Positions 34,178-43,478 of a stretch of 64,000 nucleotides of DNA are shown here, in pieces. This stretch comes from Rosettibacter primus (GTDB lineage: Bacteria; Bacteroidota; Ignavibacteria; Ignavibacteriales; Melioribacteraceae), in assembly GCF_036860675.1 (NCBI RefSeq), contig NZ_JAYKGK010000001.1:186001-250000 (forward strand). Direction: 5' to 3'. A model generated the notes under the pieces. It did not search any database, was not told the DNA's origin, and was given only the letters and a program-made list of their open reading frames with translations. How positions within the stretch are numbered: position 1 is the stretch's first letter; every line of letters starts with the position of its first letter. Both the position numbers and the translations under genes were made by a program.

Positions 34178-35107
34178 ATGAATAGAATTGGTGAAAAAAG
34201 TTATTTAATTCTTATTAATCCTGCTGCTGGTAACTGGCGTGGAGCAAAAGTAATTGATACAATCAAAAAATATTTGGCTAAAAAAAGAATAAATCATCAT
34301 ATAGAAATATCACAATCTCCTGGCCATATTAGTGAAATAGTAAGGAAATTATCAAAAAGCTTTACACACCTTATATCAGTTGGAGGGGATGGCACTTTAA
34401 ATGAATTAATAAATGGGATAGATATTACTTCATTAAATACTATAGGCTTGCTCCCGATAGGGACAGGAAATGACTTCGCAAGAAATCTTAATTTATATAA
34501 TGATATAAATCATAACTTAGATTTAATATTTAACAGTACTAAACATTATTCTTTTGATATTGGACAAAGTGTTATTTATGAAAATGGAAGCTCGATAAAA
34601 AAATCACATAGATTTATTAATAGTCTCGGAATTGGGTTCGATGCTTTAGTAGCTATGATTAATCAGAAATCAAAGCATTTATCTGGTTTAATTTCTTATC
34701 TTTACGCAGTTATATTAGCATTAATTAAAAGAAAAGATATTAATGTAGAAATTGAATTAGATAATAATAAAAAACTTTGTGGGAAAAAATTATTGGTAGC
34801 AATTGGCAATGGATTTACTACTGGTGGAGGTTTTTATTTAACTCCAGATGCTAAAATTAATGATAACAAATTAGATATTTGTATTATTGATTCTGTATCT
34901 ACATTAAAAATATTAAATTCTCTTCCTAAGGCTTTGTTTAACAAATTAGATGAAGTAAAAGAAGCATCTTTATTAAAATTCACAAATGCAAAAATATTAA
35001 TACAAGAACCTGCATTAATTCATACAGATGGTGAAATTATTTCAGAAAATGCTGAAAAAGTAGAAATCTCTATATTAAATAATGAGTTAAAAATAATATC
35101 AAATTAA
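34178..35107 (+). CDS. Diacylglycerol/sphingosine kinase-like lipid kinase (YegS/DgkB family)
   Basis: 309 residues. The catalytic domain has LINPAAGNW near residue 12, the nucleotide-binding SVGGDGTLNELING (about 66-79) and LLPIGTGNDFARNL. The second domain has IGNGFTTGGGFYLTPDA and ends with an HTDGE motif. Members phosphorylate diacylglycerol or related lipids at the membrane. Position after pgsA supports a phospholipid role. It starts 3 bases after ftsY. Confidence 0.9.
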   Translation: MNRIGEKSYLILINPAAGNWRGAKVIDTIKKYLAKKRINHHIEISQSPGHISEIVRKLSKSFTHLISVGGDGTLNELINGIDITSLNTIGLLPIGTGNDFARNLNLYNDINHNLDLIFNSTKHYSFDIGQSVIYENGSSIKKSHRFINSLGIGFDALVAMINQKSKHLSGLISYLYAVILALIKRKDINVEIELDNNKKLCGKKLLVAIGNGFTTGGGFYLTPDAKINDNKLDICIIDSVSTLKILNSLPKALFNKLDEVKEASLLKFTNAKILIQEPALIHTDGEIISENAEKVEISILNNELKIISN

Positions 35108-35108
35108 T

Positions 35109-35315
35109 ATGTTAATGAAAAGACCAAAACCAAAAGAATTTGAGTATATCCCAAGATATTATGACCCTGATAAAGATCCAGAAGAACGACTACGACGAAG
35201 ATTAGGATTTCAAAGAAAAAGAAGACATCGAATAAAAGGGAGGAGCCCAATATTCTGGTTGGTTTTATTATTGATAATTATTTATTTGTATTTAAAATTC
35301 GGTGGTGTTATTTAA
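35109..35315 (+). CDS. Small basic single-pass membrane protein
   Basis: 68 residues (66 if the second ATG at 35115 is used). A charged N-terminal half rich in Arg, Lys, Pro and Tyr (EYIPRYYDPDKDPEERLRRR) is followed by a strongly basic stretch and one C-terminal membrane helix (about 47-65). It resembles small conserved proteins of Bacteroidota/Chlorobi that share the PRYYxPxxDPE-type motif, from memory. Function is unknown. It starts one base after the lipid kinase stop and ends the plus-strand run. Confidence 0.78.
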   Translation: MLMKRPKPKEFEYIPRYYDPDKDPEERLRRRLGFQRKRRHRIKGRSPIFWLVLLLIIIYLYLKFGGVI

Positions 35316-35333
35316 TAAACTATTAATTAGTTT

Positions 35334-35360
35334 ACATAATATACATTATGTGCGTTTTTT
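35334..35360 (+). terminator. Candidate terminator between convergent runs
   Basis: ACATAAT (35334-35340) and ATTATGT (35345-35351) form a 7-bp stem with a 4-base loop, followed after GCG by six T. It would end the purF run. The T run touches the ricT stop codon on the other strand. Confidence 0.5.
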
Positions 35361-36204
35361 ATGTATCAACTTCAAATGAAAGGCAACATTTAAGCTTTCC
35401 ACATGGACCACTTAATTTTCCCATACTTGAAAGTAAATTTTGTTCTGTCGCTAACTGAGTTGTGATTCTTTTGAAGCTGTTTAAGAATGCCGAGCAACAA
35501 AATTCACGGCCGCAAGTTCCTATGCCACCAATTTTCTTTGCTTCATCACGAACCCCAATTTGTCTTAATTCTATTCTTGTCTTAAACTCTGCAGCTAAAT
35601 CTTTTGCTAATTCTCTAAAGTCAACTCTGCCGTCAGCTGTATAAAAGAAAAATAATTTTTTTCTATCAAACTGGAAATGAACATTAATTAGCTTCATCTC
35701 AAGATTATGTTTTTCAATTGATTTTTGAAATATTGGAATAGCTCTTTCTTCATCCGACAAATTTTTTCTTACTTTTTCTAAGTCATCAGAAGTACATTTT
35801 CTTACAACTTCAGGCAAAGGTTCATCTATTAATCCTAAAGAACTTCTTTTGAGTCTGACAATTTCACCTAATAACTTAACCTGTGCAATTTCTAAGCAAT
35901 CGTCTTGTTTCACAATTATAAAATCTTCTGGATACAAATCTTCAGAAAATTCAGGTGGAACCATACAAAAATTACAACTTAATAAACCATTACATTTAAC
36001 TTCAATAATATTTCTTTTATCAAATGGGACTTTTTGTTCTAATACATTATTACAATAAAAACAACTGCTGACATTAGCATTGAAATCATAAAGTTTCTTT
36101 ATTATTAAAGATTGGTAGCTATTATGATTTTTCTTATCATTAAGATTTTTTTCTTTAATAAGAGTTATATTTTCTGAATTAGGTAAATTTATATGAGACA
36201 CCAT
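35359..36204 (-). CDS. ricT: PSP1-domain protein RicT/YaaT
   Basis: 281 residues. The PSP1 C-terminal domain (about 75-175) is followed by the family signature: FREL, then GGIGTCGREFCCSAFL and SGPCGKLKCCLSFE with five cysteines near the C terminus. In Bacillus subtilis RicT works with RicA and RicF as an Fe-S complex that affects RNase Y and development; its role outside Firmicutes is less clear. Several further cysteines in the first 50 residues (CFYCNN, CNGLLSCNFC) form what could be a zinc or Fe-S site. It overlaps holB by one base, a linkage also found in Firmicutes. Confidence 0.9.
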   Translation of the reverse strand: MVSHINLPNSENITLIKEKNLNDKKNHNSYQSLIIKKLYDFNANVSSCFYCNNVLEQKVPFDKRNIIEVKCNGLLSCNFCMVPPEFSEDLYPEDFIIVKQDDCLEIAQVKLLGEIVRLKRSSLGLIDEPLPEVVRKCTSDDLEKVRKNLSDEERAIPIFQKSIEKHNLEMKLINVHFQFDRKKLFFFYTADGRVDFRELAKDLAAEFKTRIELRQIGVRDEAKKIGGIGTCGREFCCSAFLNSFKRITTQLATEQNLLSSMGKLSGPCGKLKCCLSFEVDT

Positions 36205-37319
36205 TAATTCCCAATTGATAATGAAGCTAATTCAAATATAAGATTAAGCGATAATACATTCAAGTTTAGATTTTTATCGCAGTTTTCTTCGAGTAATTCT
36301 AATTTATTATATAATTCAATTATGTTTGCATTCCCAAATTTCAGATTAAATTTATCAATTGTATCTCTATAATCTTTGAAATAATAATTATTATTTTGAA
36401 ATTTCCCTTTCATTACATCATCAAGCCATACTTTTATCAAACTAATTATAATTTTCAATTCCTCGTGAGAATTATAAGACATAGAAGCAAGTAATTCCTG
36501 ATAAGCTGTTGAATATCTTTTCCCAATGCTATATCTAAGAATTGAGATTACTTTTTCTAACAATGTATCAAAGTCTTTTTCAATTAATAAAAGTGCTTTT
36601 TGAACTGAACCATCAGAAAAATGTGCGGCTTTCTTTGAAGTATCGACATCAATATTAAAATAATCAGTTAATATTTTTTCTACAGCTATCTCACTTAATG
36701 GATTAAAATTAATTATCCAGCATCTCGATTGAATAGTTGGAAGTAATTTATCAATGTTAGAAGTTATTATGAAAAAAATTATACCATCTGGTGGTTCTTC
36801 TAAATTTTTCAATAATGCATTTTGAGTTTGTTCATTCATTAAATCTGCATCCAGAATAAAAATAAATCTTAATGGTGCATCTTCATATTCATATTCAATA
36901 AATTTTTTTATTTCTCTAATGCTGTTTATCTTAATTGTATTAGCATCTTCCAAATAAATTTTATAATAAGGATTTAGAATTTTTTTACTTAATTCTGTTT
37001 GAATTAATTCTATTTGTTCTTTTGTTAATTTATCTATTGAAGAATCTTCGGATGTTTCTCCTTTGGCTCGTGGTAAAGGAAAAATTAATTTAACAAATGG
37101 TTCTTGGAGGTTTTCTATTTTTTTTATTGCATTTAACTTAATAGACTCAGGGTAACTTGAATATAATATTTGAGCATACTGAAGTGCTGTAAAATATTTT
37201 CCAATTCCTTCCAAGCCATTAAAAATCAAGGCGTGTGGTACACGCCTTGATTCGAAGAAGTTAATTAATATTTCTTTAGCCTGACTTTGCTCTATTACAT
37301 TACCCCAGTCGTAATTCAT
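36204..37319 (-). CDS. holB: DNA polymerase III delta-prime subunit
   Basis: 371 residues. It has the AAA+ clamp-loader fold with a degenerate P-loop (GLEGIGKYFTALQYA, about 35-49, where Tyr replaces the usual Ser/Thr after Lys) and the sensor region IFFIITSNIDKLLPTIQSRC, near the SRC motif typical of delta-prime. The zinc-binding cysteines of E. coli HolB are absent. It is the stator of the clamp loader that places the sliding clamp on DNA. It sits between ricT and a DUF2795 gene. Confidence 0.9.
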   Translation of the reverse strand: MNYDWGNVIEQSQAKEILINFFESRRVPHALIFNGLEGIGKYFTALQYAQILYSSYPESIKLNAIKKIENLQEPFVKLIFPLPRAKGETSEDSSIDKLTKEQIELIQTELSKKILNPYYKIYLEDANTIKINSIREIKKFIEYEYEDAPLRFIFILDADLMNEQTQNALLKNLEEPPDGIIFFIITSNIDKLLPTIQSRCWIINFNPLSEIAVEKILTDYFNIDVDTSKKAAHFSDGSVQKALLLIEKDFDTLLEKVISILRYSIGKRYSTAYQELLASMSYNSHEELKIIISLIKVWLDDVMKGKFQNNNYYFKDYRDTIDKFNLKFGNANIIELYNKLELLEENCDKNLNLNVLSLNLIFELASLSIGN

Positions 37320-37321
37320 AA

Positions 37322-37552
37322 TTATGATTTGAATTCATCATCGTCTGTGTAGAAGAAATCTTCGTCGCTGGGATAGTCAGGCCAGATATCTTCAATTGAT
37401 TCGTAAGGTTCATCAGAATCCTCCAATTCCTGGAGGTTTTCAATTACTTCAATTGGAGCACCAATACGTTCTGCATAATCTATTAATTCTTCTTTTGTTG
37501 CAGGCCATGGAGCGTCATCTAAATAAGAAGCTAATTCGACGGTCCAGATCAT
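37322..37552 (-). CDS. Small acidic DUF2795 protein
   Basis: 76 residues. The segment VELASYLDDAPWPATKEELIDYAERIGAPIEV (about 4-35) matches the DUF2795 helical domain; the C-terminal half is very acidic (EDIWPDYPSDEDFFYTDDDE). A GGAGG ribosome-binding site is clear upstream. The function is unknown in the family. It ends 2 bases before the holB start, so the genes are co-transcribed. Confidence 0.87.
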   Translation of the reverse strand: MIWTVELASYLDDAPWPATKEELIDYAERIGAPIEVIENLQELEDSDEPYESIEDIWPDYPSDEDFFYTDDDEFKS

Positions 37553-37567
37553 AGTTTTAATCCCTCC

Positions 37568-38494
37568 TTATTTTTTTACAATATCAAAAAGATTAACATC
37601 TTCTAAAATAAAATTCAATGGATTAAGAGCAATTCCATCGTGTCGAACCTCATAATGCAAATGTGGTCCTGTAGTCAGAAATCCAGAATTGCCAGTCTTA
37701 GCAATTATATCACCACGGCTAATTTTTTGTCCTAATTTTACTTTTACACTTGATAAATGCGCATAAATTGTTCTATATCCAAAACCATGGTCGATTTCCA
37801 GGGTTAAACCAAAACCGCTTCTGTTTCCAATAAAATCTACAACCCCAGCACCTGGAGCATAAACATTTGTCCCTACATCTGTAATTATGTCTATTCCATT
37901 ATGCATTCTTCTAATTTTTAGAATTGGATGAACCCTCATACCAAAATCATCAGCAATTGTTCCCGAACAAGGTTTTATCGCAGGTATTGATTCAAATAAT
38001 TTTTCATTTTCTTTAAATTTATTAGAAATTTCTTCGTAATTATCTTTTTCTAATTTAATTTTTAAAGATACTTTATTAATATAAGAATCAAGTTTATCAA
38101 GGAAAGCAGAAAGTTCGCTTGGACTATTACTAGTTAATGGTGTAAATGAAGACCCTCCAGTACCATAAATTTCTTTATCATAAACTATTGGTTCTAGATT
38201 AGCAGCCAATCTTAAATCATGGCTCATTTCTGAAAGTTTAGATAAACGTTCATCTAAACTTTTATAACGCTCTACCATCTGGTAAAGTTTTTCTTTAAGC
38301 TCTTTGTTTGTCCTTTTTAATGCTCTGATTTCTGAATCTGGATTTAGAAACTCATTAAAAACAAAGTAAGTTCCAAACAAAAAAAATGAAATCAGAACAG
38401 AAAAAAAGACAACAAGAAATACAAACTTTTTATAAAAGTTCTGTATTTCTACAAATTTGAGCTTTGATTTTGAAAAGTAGTAAAATTTTTTCAT
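37568..38494 (-). CDS. M23 family cell-wall endopeptidase, membrane anchored
   Basis: 308 residues. An N-terminal membrane helix (about 25-50) is followed by a coiled coil (about 58-100) and a C-terminal peptidase M23 (LytM) domain. The zinc-binding motifs are intact: the first His and Asp in MHNGIDI (near 206-212) and HLHYEVRHDG near 284-293. It should act in the periplasm, cutting peptidoglycan cross-links, or as an activator of amidases. The coiled coil plus M23 plan is shared with EnvC/NlpD-type and MepM-type proteins. It begins its own transcript, 66 bases from hprK's end. Confidence 0.9.
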   Translation of the reverse strand: MKKFYYFSKSKLKFVEIQNFYKKFVFLVVFFSVLISFFLFGTYFVFNEFLNPDSEIRALKRTNKELKEKLYQMVERYKSLDERLSKLSEMSHDLRLAANLEPIVYDKEIYGTGGSSFTPLTSNSPSELSAFLDKLDSYINKVSLKIKLEKDNYEEISNKFKENEKLFESIPAIKPCSGTIADDFGMRVHPILKIRRMHNGIDIITDVGTNVYAPGAGVVDFIGNRSGFGLTLEIDHGFGYRTIYAHLSSVKVKLGQKISRGDIIAKTGNSGFLTTGPHLHYEVRHDGIALNPLNFILEDVNLFDIVKK

Positions 38495-38560
38495 ATCTAA
38501 ACTTGTGGTGCGAAAATAATAAATGAATATCTGTGTGTCAATAAATAATTTTATTAAATT

Positions 38561-39571
38561 TTATTCAAAATCATGTTCAAAATATTGAACTGTCCTGTCA
38601 AAATTTTCTCCTTTTTGTTTAATTAGAGTTACTAATCTCTCGTGAAAAACTTTAGCTGCATCGTATCCATAATGCTTTAACAAATAATTAATTGCAATTA
38701 TTTCTGAGATTACAGTAATATTTTTCCCGGGAATAATTGGTAGTTTGATATAAGGTATTTCTACATCAAGTATTTTCATATAATTATCATCCAGACCAGT
38801 TCTTGTATAATCCTCTTTTTCATTCCAGATTTCAAGTTCAACTATTATTTCTAATCTTTTCTGAAATCTAATAGCTCTTACTCCAAACATACTTCTTACA
38901 TCTACAATACCAATCCCACGTAACTCCATAAAATGTTTTACCAGTTCTGTACCTGAACCCATTAAAATTCCTTCTCCTTTTTTTGTAAGAATTACAACAT
39001 CATCAGCTACAAGTCTATGACCTCTTTCCACTAAGTCTAAAGCTACTTCGCTTTTGCCTATTCCAGACTTTCCAGTAAATAAAATTCCAACTCCATAAAC
39101 ATCAACAAAGGAACCGTGAATGGTTATTCTTGGGGCAAATTGGTCATCTAAGAAATCTCCAATCAAATAAATTAATTTTGTAGTTGAATAATCTGAACCA
39201 AATATTGGAATTTTATACTGATTTGCTAATTCAAGCATTTCGGGAGGTGGTAAATTGCCATTTGTAATAATCACACAAGGGATATTAAACTTAAAAATAT
39301 TTTCAAGCGATTTTCTTTTTTCTTCTGTTTTCAGATTATGAAGATAACTCATCTCGGTATTGCCGAATATCTGAATCCTGTTGTAAGCAAATAAATCTAA
39401 AAATCCTGCAAGTGGTAAACCAGGACGATGAAGATTCTGGTCTTTAATTAATCTATCAAAACCAACCTCTTCATTAAGAAGCCGTAATTTAAATCTGTCT
39501 TTTGTATTCTTAAAGAAAAAGTCGACAGTAATACTTTCTTTTCTTGTGATATTTCTATCATCAAGTTTCAT
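38561..39571 (-). CDS. hprK: HPr kinase/phosphorylase
   Basis: 336 residues. The N-terminal domain is followed by the Walker A loop GKSGIGKSEVALDL (about 157-170), RGHRLVADD, and the HprK signature near MELRGIGIVDVRSMFG. The family enzyme phosphorylates HPr on Ser-46 and removes it, linking carbon status to regulation. No HPr or other PTS gene is in the window. Its start overlaps hpf by ATGA, so the two are translationally coupled. Confidence 0.95.
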   Translation of the reverse strand: MKLDDRNITRKESITVDFFFKNTKDRFKLRLLNEEVGFDRLIKDQNLHRPGLPLAGFLDLFAYNRIQIFGNTEMSYLHNLKTEEKRKSLENIFKFNIPCVIITNGNLPPPEMLELANQYKIPIFGSDYSTTKLIYLIGDFLDDQFAPRITIHGSFVDVYGVGILFTGKSGIGKSEVALDLVERGHRLVADDVVILTKKGEGILMGSGTELVKHFMELRGIGIVDVRSMFGVRAIRFQKRLEIIVELEIWNEKEDYTRTGLDDNYMKILDVEIPYIKLPIIPGKNITVISEIIAINYLLKHYGYDAAKVFHERLVTLIKQKGENFDRTVQYFEHDFE

Positions 39572-39873
39572 GACCTTTTCCTGGCTATTCTTTTTGTTTT
39601 CACCTTTTCAAGTTGTCTAACTAATTTATCAACAGCACCACTAACAGACTTTTCAAAATCATCACTAGATTGAGCCACTGAGATTGTCTTGTGTGGAATT
39701 TGTAAAATTATTTCTGCAGTTTTTATACTATCCTCAGGTTTTGTATAACTTAGAATTACATCAACATCAAGAATTTGATCATTGAATTTTTCTAAGGATT
39801 TAATTTCTTCCTTGATAAAATTTTTTAATGATTCTTTAGCTCTGAATTTTCGTGATGTAATTTTAATATTCAT
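39568..39873 (-). CDS. hpf: Ribosome hibernation promoting factor, short form
   Basis: 101 residues, with the beta-alpha-beta-beta-beta-alpha fold of the HPF/RaiA family: MNIKITSRKFRAKESLKNFI at the start and a C-terminal helix SGAVDKLVRQLEKVKTK. There is no long C-terminal dimerisation domain, so it belongs to the short class. It binds 30S decoding sites in stationary phase. It lies 2 bases after xerC and overlaps hprK. Confidence 0.92.
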   Translation of the reverse strand: MNIKITSRKFRAKESLKNFIKEEIKSLEKFNDQILDVDVILSYTKPEDSIKTAEIILQIPHKTISVAQSSDDFEKSVSGAVDKLVRQLEKVKTKRIARKRS

Positions 39874-39875
39874 AA

Positions 39876-40775
39876 CTACTCCTTTAATGATTTTGGATGG
39901 GCTTGTTTATATATTTTTTTAAGCCGTTCTATACTAACATGAGTATAAATTTGTGTTGTTGATAAATTTTCATGACCAAGAATTTCTTTGACTGCTAATA
40001 AATCTGCATCTCTATCCAGCATATGTGTAGCAGCACTATGTCGAAGTATATGCGGACTTTTCCTTTTTATTTCAATTTCTTTTAAAAAATACTTAACCAA
40101 TCTATAAACAAAAAAACGATTTATTCTCCTCCCTTCATCGTCCACAAATAAAGCATTATTATTATTATCATTTCGAGAATTAATGTAATCCCGAATTATT
40201 GGAAGTGATTTAGTTCCCAAAGGAACTATTCTTACTTTAGAACCTTTTCCCAAGATTCTTATATTCATTTTTTTAATATCAACATCTTCGATATTCAGAT
40301 TGCATAATTCTGAAACACGTAATGCACATCCATACAACAGTTCAAATATAGCTTTATTTCTTTTCCTCTGCTCTGGATTTTTAATTTTCTTTTCTATTGT
40401 AATTAAAATTTCTTCATAAAAATTACTGCTTATTGTTTCTGGGAGTTTTCTCTGAATTTTTGGATTAGAAATTTTTTTTACAGGATTACTATTAATTATA
40501 TCATTTTTTATACCGAAATCAAATAATTTTCGAAGTGCTGATAATTTTCTGGCAACCGAGCTTTTTGAATACTTCTTTTCATTTAAAATCATTAAGTAAG
40601 ATTTAATATGTCGTTCATTAATCTGGTTTATAGATGTTATTTCACATTCATTACAAAATTGAACAAAATCATTCAGGTCACTTTTGTAAGCTGTAAGTGT
40701 GTTTTCTGAAACTCGTGCAACACCAGAGAGTTCAGTTAAAAAATTTTCAATTATTTTTGAAATGTTATTTGTCAT
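39876..40775 (-). CDS. xerC: Tyrosine recombinase XerC/XerD
   Basis: 299 residues, the usual Xer length. The N-terminal SAM-like domain (about 8-90) has YKSDLNDFVQFC. The catalytic tyrosine recombinase domain has R in LYGCALRVSELCNL (about R152), K near ILGKGSKVRIVPLG, H-x2-R in SPHILRHSAATHML, and the nucleophile Tyr in TTQIYTHV. It resolves chromosome dimers at dif with its partner. XerC versus XerD is not decided by sequence alone. Nothing mobile surrounds it. Confidence 0.9.
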   Translation of the reverse strand: MTNNISKIIENFLTELSGVARVSENTLTAYKSDLNDFVQFCNECEITSINQINERHIKSYLMILNEKKYSKSSVARKLSALRKLFDFGIKNDIINSNPVKKISNPKIQRKLPETISSNFYEEILITIEKKIKNPEQRKRNKAIFELLYGCALRVSELCNLNIEDVDIKKMNIRILGKGSKVRIVPLGTKSLPIIRDYINSRNDNNNNALFVDDEGRRINRFFVYRLVKYFLKEIEIKRKSPHILRHSAATHMLDRDADLLAVKEILGHENLSTTQIYTHVSIERLKKIYKQAHPKSLKE

Positions 40776-40790
40776 TTAAGCCACTATAAA

Positions 40791-43010
40791 TTAAATAAAT
40801 TCTTCCTCTTCTGAAATTACTTCGTTTTCAGATTTTGGAAGTTTCCATGTGGCATAATCGCAATCAGGGTATCTACTGCAGCTATAGAATAATCTTCCCT
40901 TTTTTGTTTTACGAGCAGTTAATTCTCCTTCTTTGCATTTTGGACATTGAATGCCAGTAGTAATTACTTTTGTATAATCACACTCAGGATATTTTTCACA
41001 GCCAATAAATCTTCCAAATTTACCTTCTCGGAAAACTGTTCTTGAACCACATTTGGGACATGTCTCGCCAGTAAATTTAGGTTCATTATTTTCGTTATTC
41101 AATTCTTTTAAGGATTTAATGTTTTTGCACTCAGGATAATTTGTACATGCTAAAAATTTTCCATATCTGCCTATTTTCAATTCCATATCAGAGCCGCATT
41201 TATCGCATTTTATTTTTTCTAAATTTGCTTCTACTTTACTTAATGTTTCCGAAAAAGGTTTATAAAAATCATTCAAGACTTTGATATAATCAATTTCTCC
41301 TTCTGCTATTGAATCTAATTCTTCTTCCATCTTAGCTGTAAATCCAACATCGAAAATGTTTGGGAAATTTTTTATTAAAATATCATTGACTTTTCTACCA
41401 AGCGGTGTAGGAATCAATTTTCTATCAACCTGTTCAACATAATTTCTATCAATTATTGTACTTACAATTAAAGCATATGTACTTGGTCTTCCAATTCCAT
41501 TGCTTTCAAGTTCTTTAATTAATGAACTTTCTGTATATCGTGCAGGTGGTTTTGTAAAATGTTGATTAGGTGTAATCTCAATTAGATTTAATGATTGATT
41601 TACATTTAATTTAGCTGGAATCTTATATCCATTTCCATTTTCATCTGTTGCATCTTCTTTCGATTCATCATAAAGTTTAAGAAATCCATCAAACAAGACT
41701 GTAGTACCCGAAGCTCTAAACAAATATTCATTAGCTTTTATGTTAACTGTTGTACTTTCAATTCTTGCTGATTCCATTTGTGATGCAATGAATCTTTTCC
41801 ATATTAATTCATATAATTTATATTGCGATTCATCTAAATAAGGTTTAACATATTCGGGAGTGTATTTAAGAGAAGTTGGGCGAATAGCTTCGTGTGCATC
41901 TTGAACATTTTTCTTTTTTGATTCATATGTTCTTGCCTTTTCAGGAAGATATTCTTCACCAAAATTTTCTTTAATAAAAATTCTTGCATCATTTAGAATT
42001 TCATCACTCAAACGAGTAGAATCTGTTCTCATATAAGTAATTAAACCTGTTAAACCATCGCTTCCAATTTCAACACCTTCATAAAGTTGCTGAGCAATCA
42101 TCATTGTTCTGCGGGGACGAAATCTTAGCTGTCTTGAAGCTTCAACTTGCAATGTACTTGTAATAAACGGCGGATAGGGATTTTTTCGAAATTCTTTTTT
42201 ATTAACATCGGCAATAATATATTGATTAATATTTCTAATTTTATTTACGATTTCTTCAGCTAAATCTTTCTTGGTTATTGCAAAATTAGTTTTCAAAAAT
42301 TCATTCCATTCATCCTCTGTCATCTCTGGTTTAGGAGGAATTTTAATTTGTTTCCCATCTACCTCAAAAAGTTTTGCTTTAATTTCTTCTCCTGATTCTG
42401 TAGTGAATACTGCTGTGATTGACCAGTATTCTGTTGGGATAAACTTCTCTATCTCCTCTTCCCTTTCACAAATTAATCTAAGTGCAACAGATTGAACTCT
42501 TCCAGCAGATAATGAACTACCGTATGAATCTATGACAGCTTTCCAGAGAAATGGACTTACTTTATAGCCAATGATTCTATCCATCACTCTACGAGCCCTT
42601 TGAGAACTTACAAGTTTAGCATCAATCTTTAGTGGATTTTGAAGTGCTTCGTTAACAGCTTTTTTTGTAATCTCATTAAAAAGTACTCGATGAATTTTTT
42701 CTTTGTTTTTTCCATCTAGAATATCTGCAACATCTTGAGCAATTGCTTCTCCTTCTCTATCAGGGTCTGTAGCAATAAATATTTTATTTGACTTATCAGC
42801 AAGACTTTTAATTTTTTTTATTATATCGCTTTTGCCACGAATTACGACAAGATTAGGTTGAAAATTATTTTCAATGTCTATGCCTAATTTTGTTTTAGGC
42901 AAATTTTTAATATGCCCAACCGTAGCTTCGACAATATATTTATTTCCAACATACTTATTTATAGTTTTTGCTTTGGAGGGAGACTCCACAACAATTAAGT
43001 CTTTGCCCAT
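40791..43010 (-). CDS. topA: DNA topoisomerase I
   Basis: About 739 residues from ATG 43010 (MGKDLIVVES), preferred because GGTGA stands 5 bases upstream; an ATG at 43022 adds four residues and would touch the smg stop. The Toprim domain has VVESPSKAKTI and DPDREGEAIA. The active tyrosine is in LITYMRTDSTRLS (near 310). Three C-terminal topoisomerase zinc ribbons follow (CDKCGSDM, CPKCGSRT, CPKCKEGE, each closing with YPEC or YPDC). It relaxes negative supercoils. smg precedes it, as in E. coli. Confidence 0.97.
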   Translation of the reverse strand: MGKDLIVVESPSKAKTINKYVGNKYIVEATVGHIKNLPKTKLGIDIENNFQPNLVVIRGKSDIIKKIKSLADKSNKIFIATDPDREGEAIAQDVADILDGKNKEKIHRVLFNEITKKAVNEALQNPLKIDAKLVSSQRARRVMDRIIGYKVSPFLWKAVIDSYGSSLSAGRVQSVALRLICEREEEIEKFIPTEYWSITAVFTTESGEEIKAKLFEVDGKQIKIPPKPEMTEDEWNEFLKTNFAITKKDLAEEIVNKIRNINQYIIADVNKKEFRKNPYPPFITSTLQVEASRQLRFRPRRTMMIAQQLYEGVEIGSDGLTGLITYMRTDSTRLSDEILNDARIFIKENFGEEYLPEKARTYESKKKNVQDAHEAIRPTSLKYTPEYVKPYLDESQYKLYELIWKRFIASQMESARIESTTVNIKANEYLFRASGTTVLFDGFLKLYDESKEDATDENGNGYKIPAKLNVNQSLNLIEITPNQHFTKPPARYTESSLIKELESNGIGRPSTYALIVSTIIDRNYVEQVDRKLIPTPLGRKVNDILIKNFPNIFDVGFTAKMEEELDSIAEGEIDYIKVLNDFYKPFSETLSKVEANLEKIKCDKCGSDMELKIGRYGKFLACTNYPECKNIKSLKELNNENNEPKFTGETCPKCGSRTVFREGKFGRFIGCEKYPECDYTKVITTGIQCPKCKEGELTARKTKKGRLFYSCSRYPDCDYATWKLPKSENEVISEEEEFI

Positions 43011-43021
43011 TATTTTCACCA

Positions 43022-43477
43022 TTAATTGACTGAATCGGAAGTATATAAAAGAACCCTGCTGCCAGGTGGAACTATCATGTGATTATCTATAATCGATAAC
43101 AGAACTAACCAATTAATATCATTTTTTGTTATTTGGTTTTCAGGGAATAAAAAAATCTGGTCAAGTATCTCTTCCATTGTTTCAGAATTAATTAAACCTA
43201 CATTATAAAGATGCAATAGATAATTATAATTGTCAGTTCCTAAGATTTCTTTTTCTTCTTCTGTTAAAAATCTTACCCCGGTTTTATTCCTGGATTCATT
43301 TTCTAATTTACTTTTTTCAAACGTAATTTTATCAAAAAGTAAGCTGAATGCAATACTTAAAGTTTGCTTATCATATTTTTTCTTTTTCATAAAATTTTGA
43401 TTCAATTCTTCAATTGTATAACCCTGTCCAATGCCTTCAAGTATTTTTGTTAATATGTCAACAATTTTTGAATTCAT
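43022..43477 (-). CDS. smg: Smg family protein (DUF494)
   Basis: 151 residues, all helical, with GYTIEELNQNFMKKKKYDKQ near the N terminus and a middle LTEEEKEILGTDNYNYLLHL that is typical of the Smg/DUF494 family. The family stands before topA in many bacteria, as it does here. The molecular function is not established. It ends 11 bases before the preferred topA start. Confidence 0.9.
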   Translation of the reverse strand: MNSKIVDILTKILEGIGQGYTIEELNQNFMKKKKYDKQTLSIAFSLLFDKITFEKSKLENESRNKTGVRFLTEEEKEILGTDNYNYLLHLYNVGLINSETMEEILDQIFLFPENQITKNDINWLVLLSIIDNHMIVPPGSRVLLYTSDSVN

Positions 43478-43478
43478 A

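Noticed and set aside
36204..37319. Degenerate P-loop in HolB as a sign of a broken gene
   Set aside because: Delta-prime subunits often do not bind ATP and carry altered P-loops; the rest of the protein is intact.
39876..40775. Tyrosine recombinase as a mobile-element integrase
   Set aside because: Length, motifs and neighbours (hpf, topA) fit the housekeeping XerC/XerD. No att-like repeats or cargo genes surround it.
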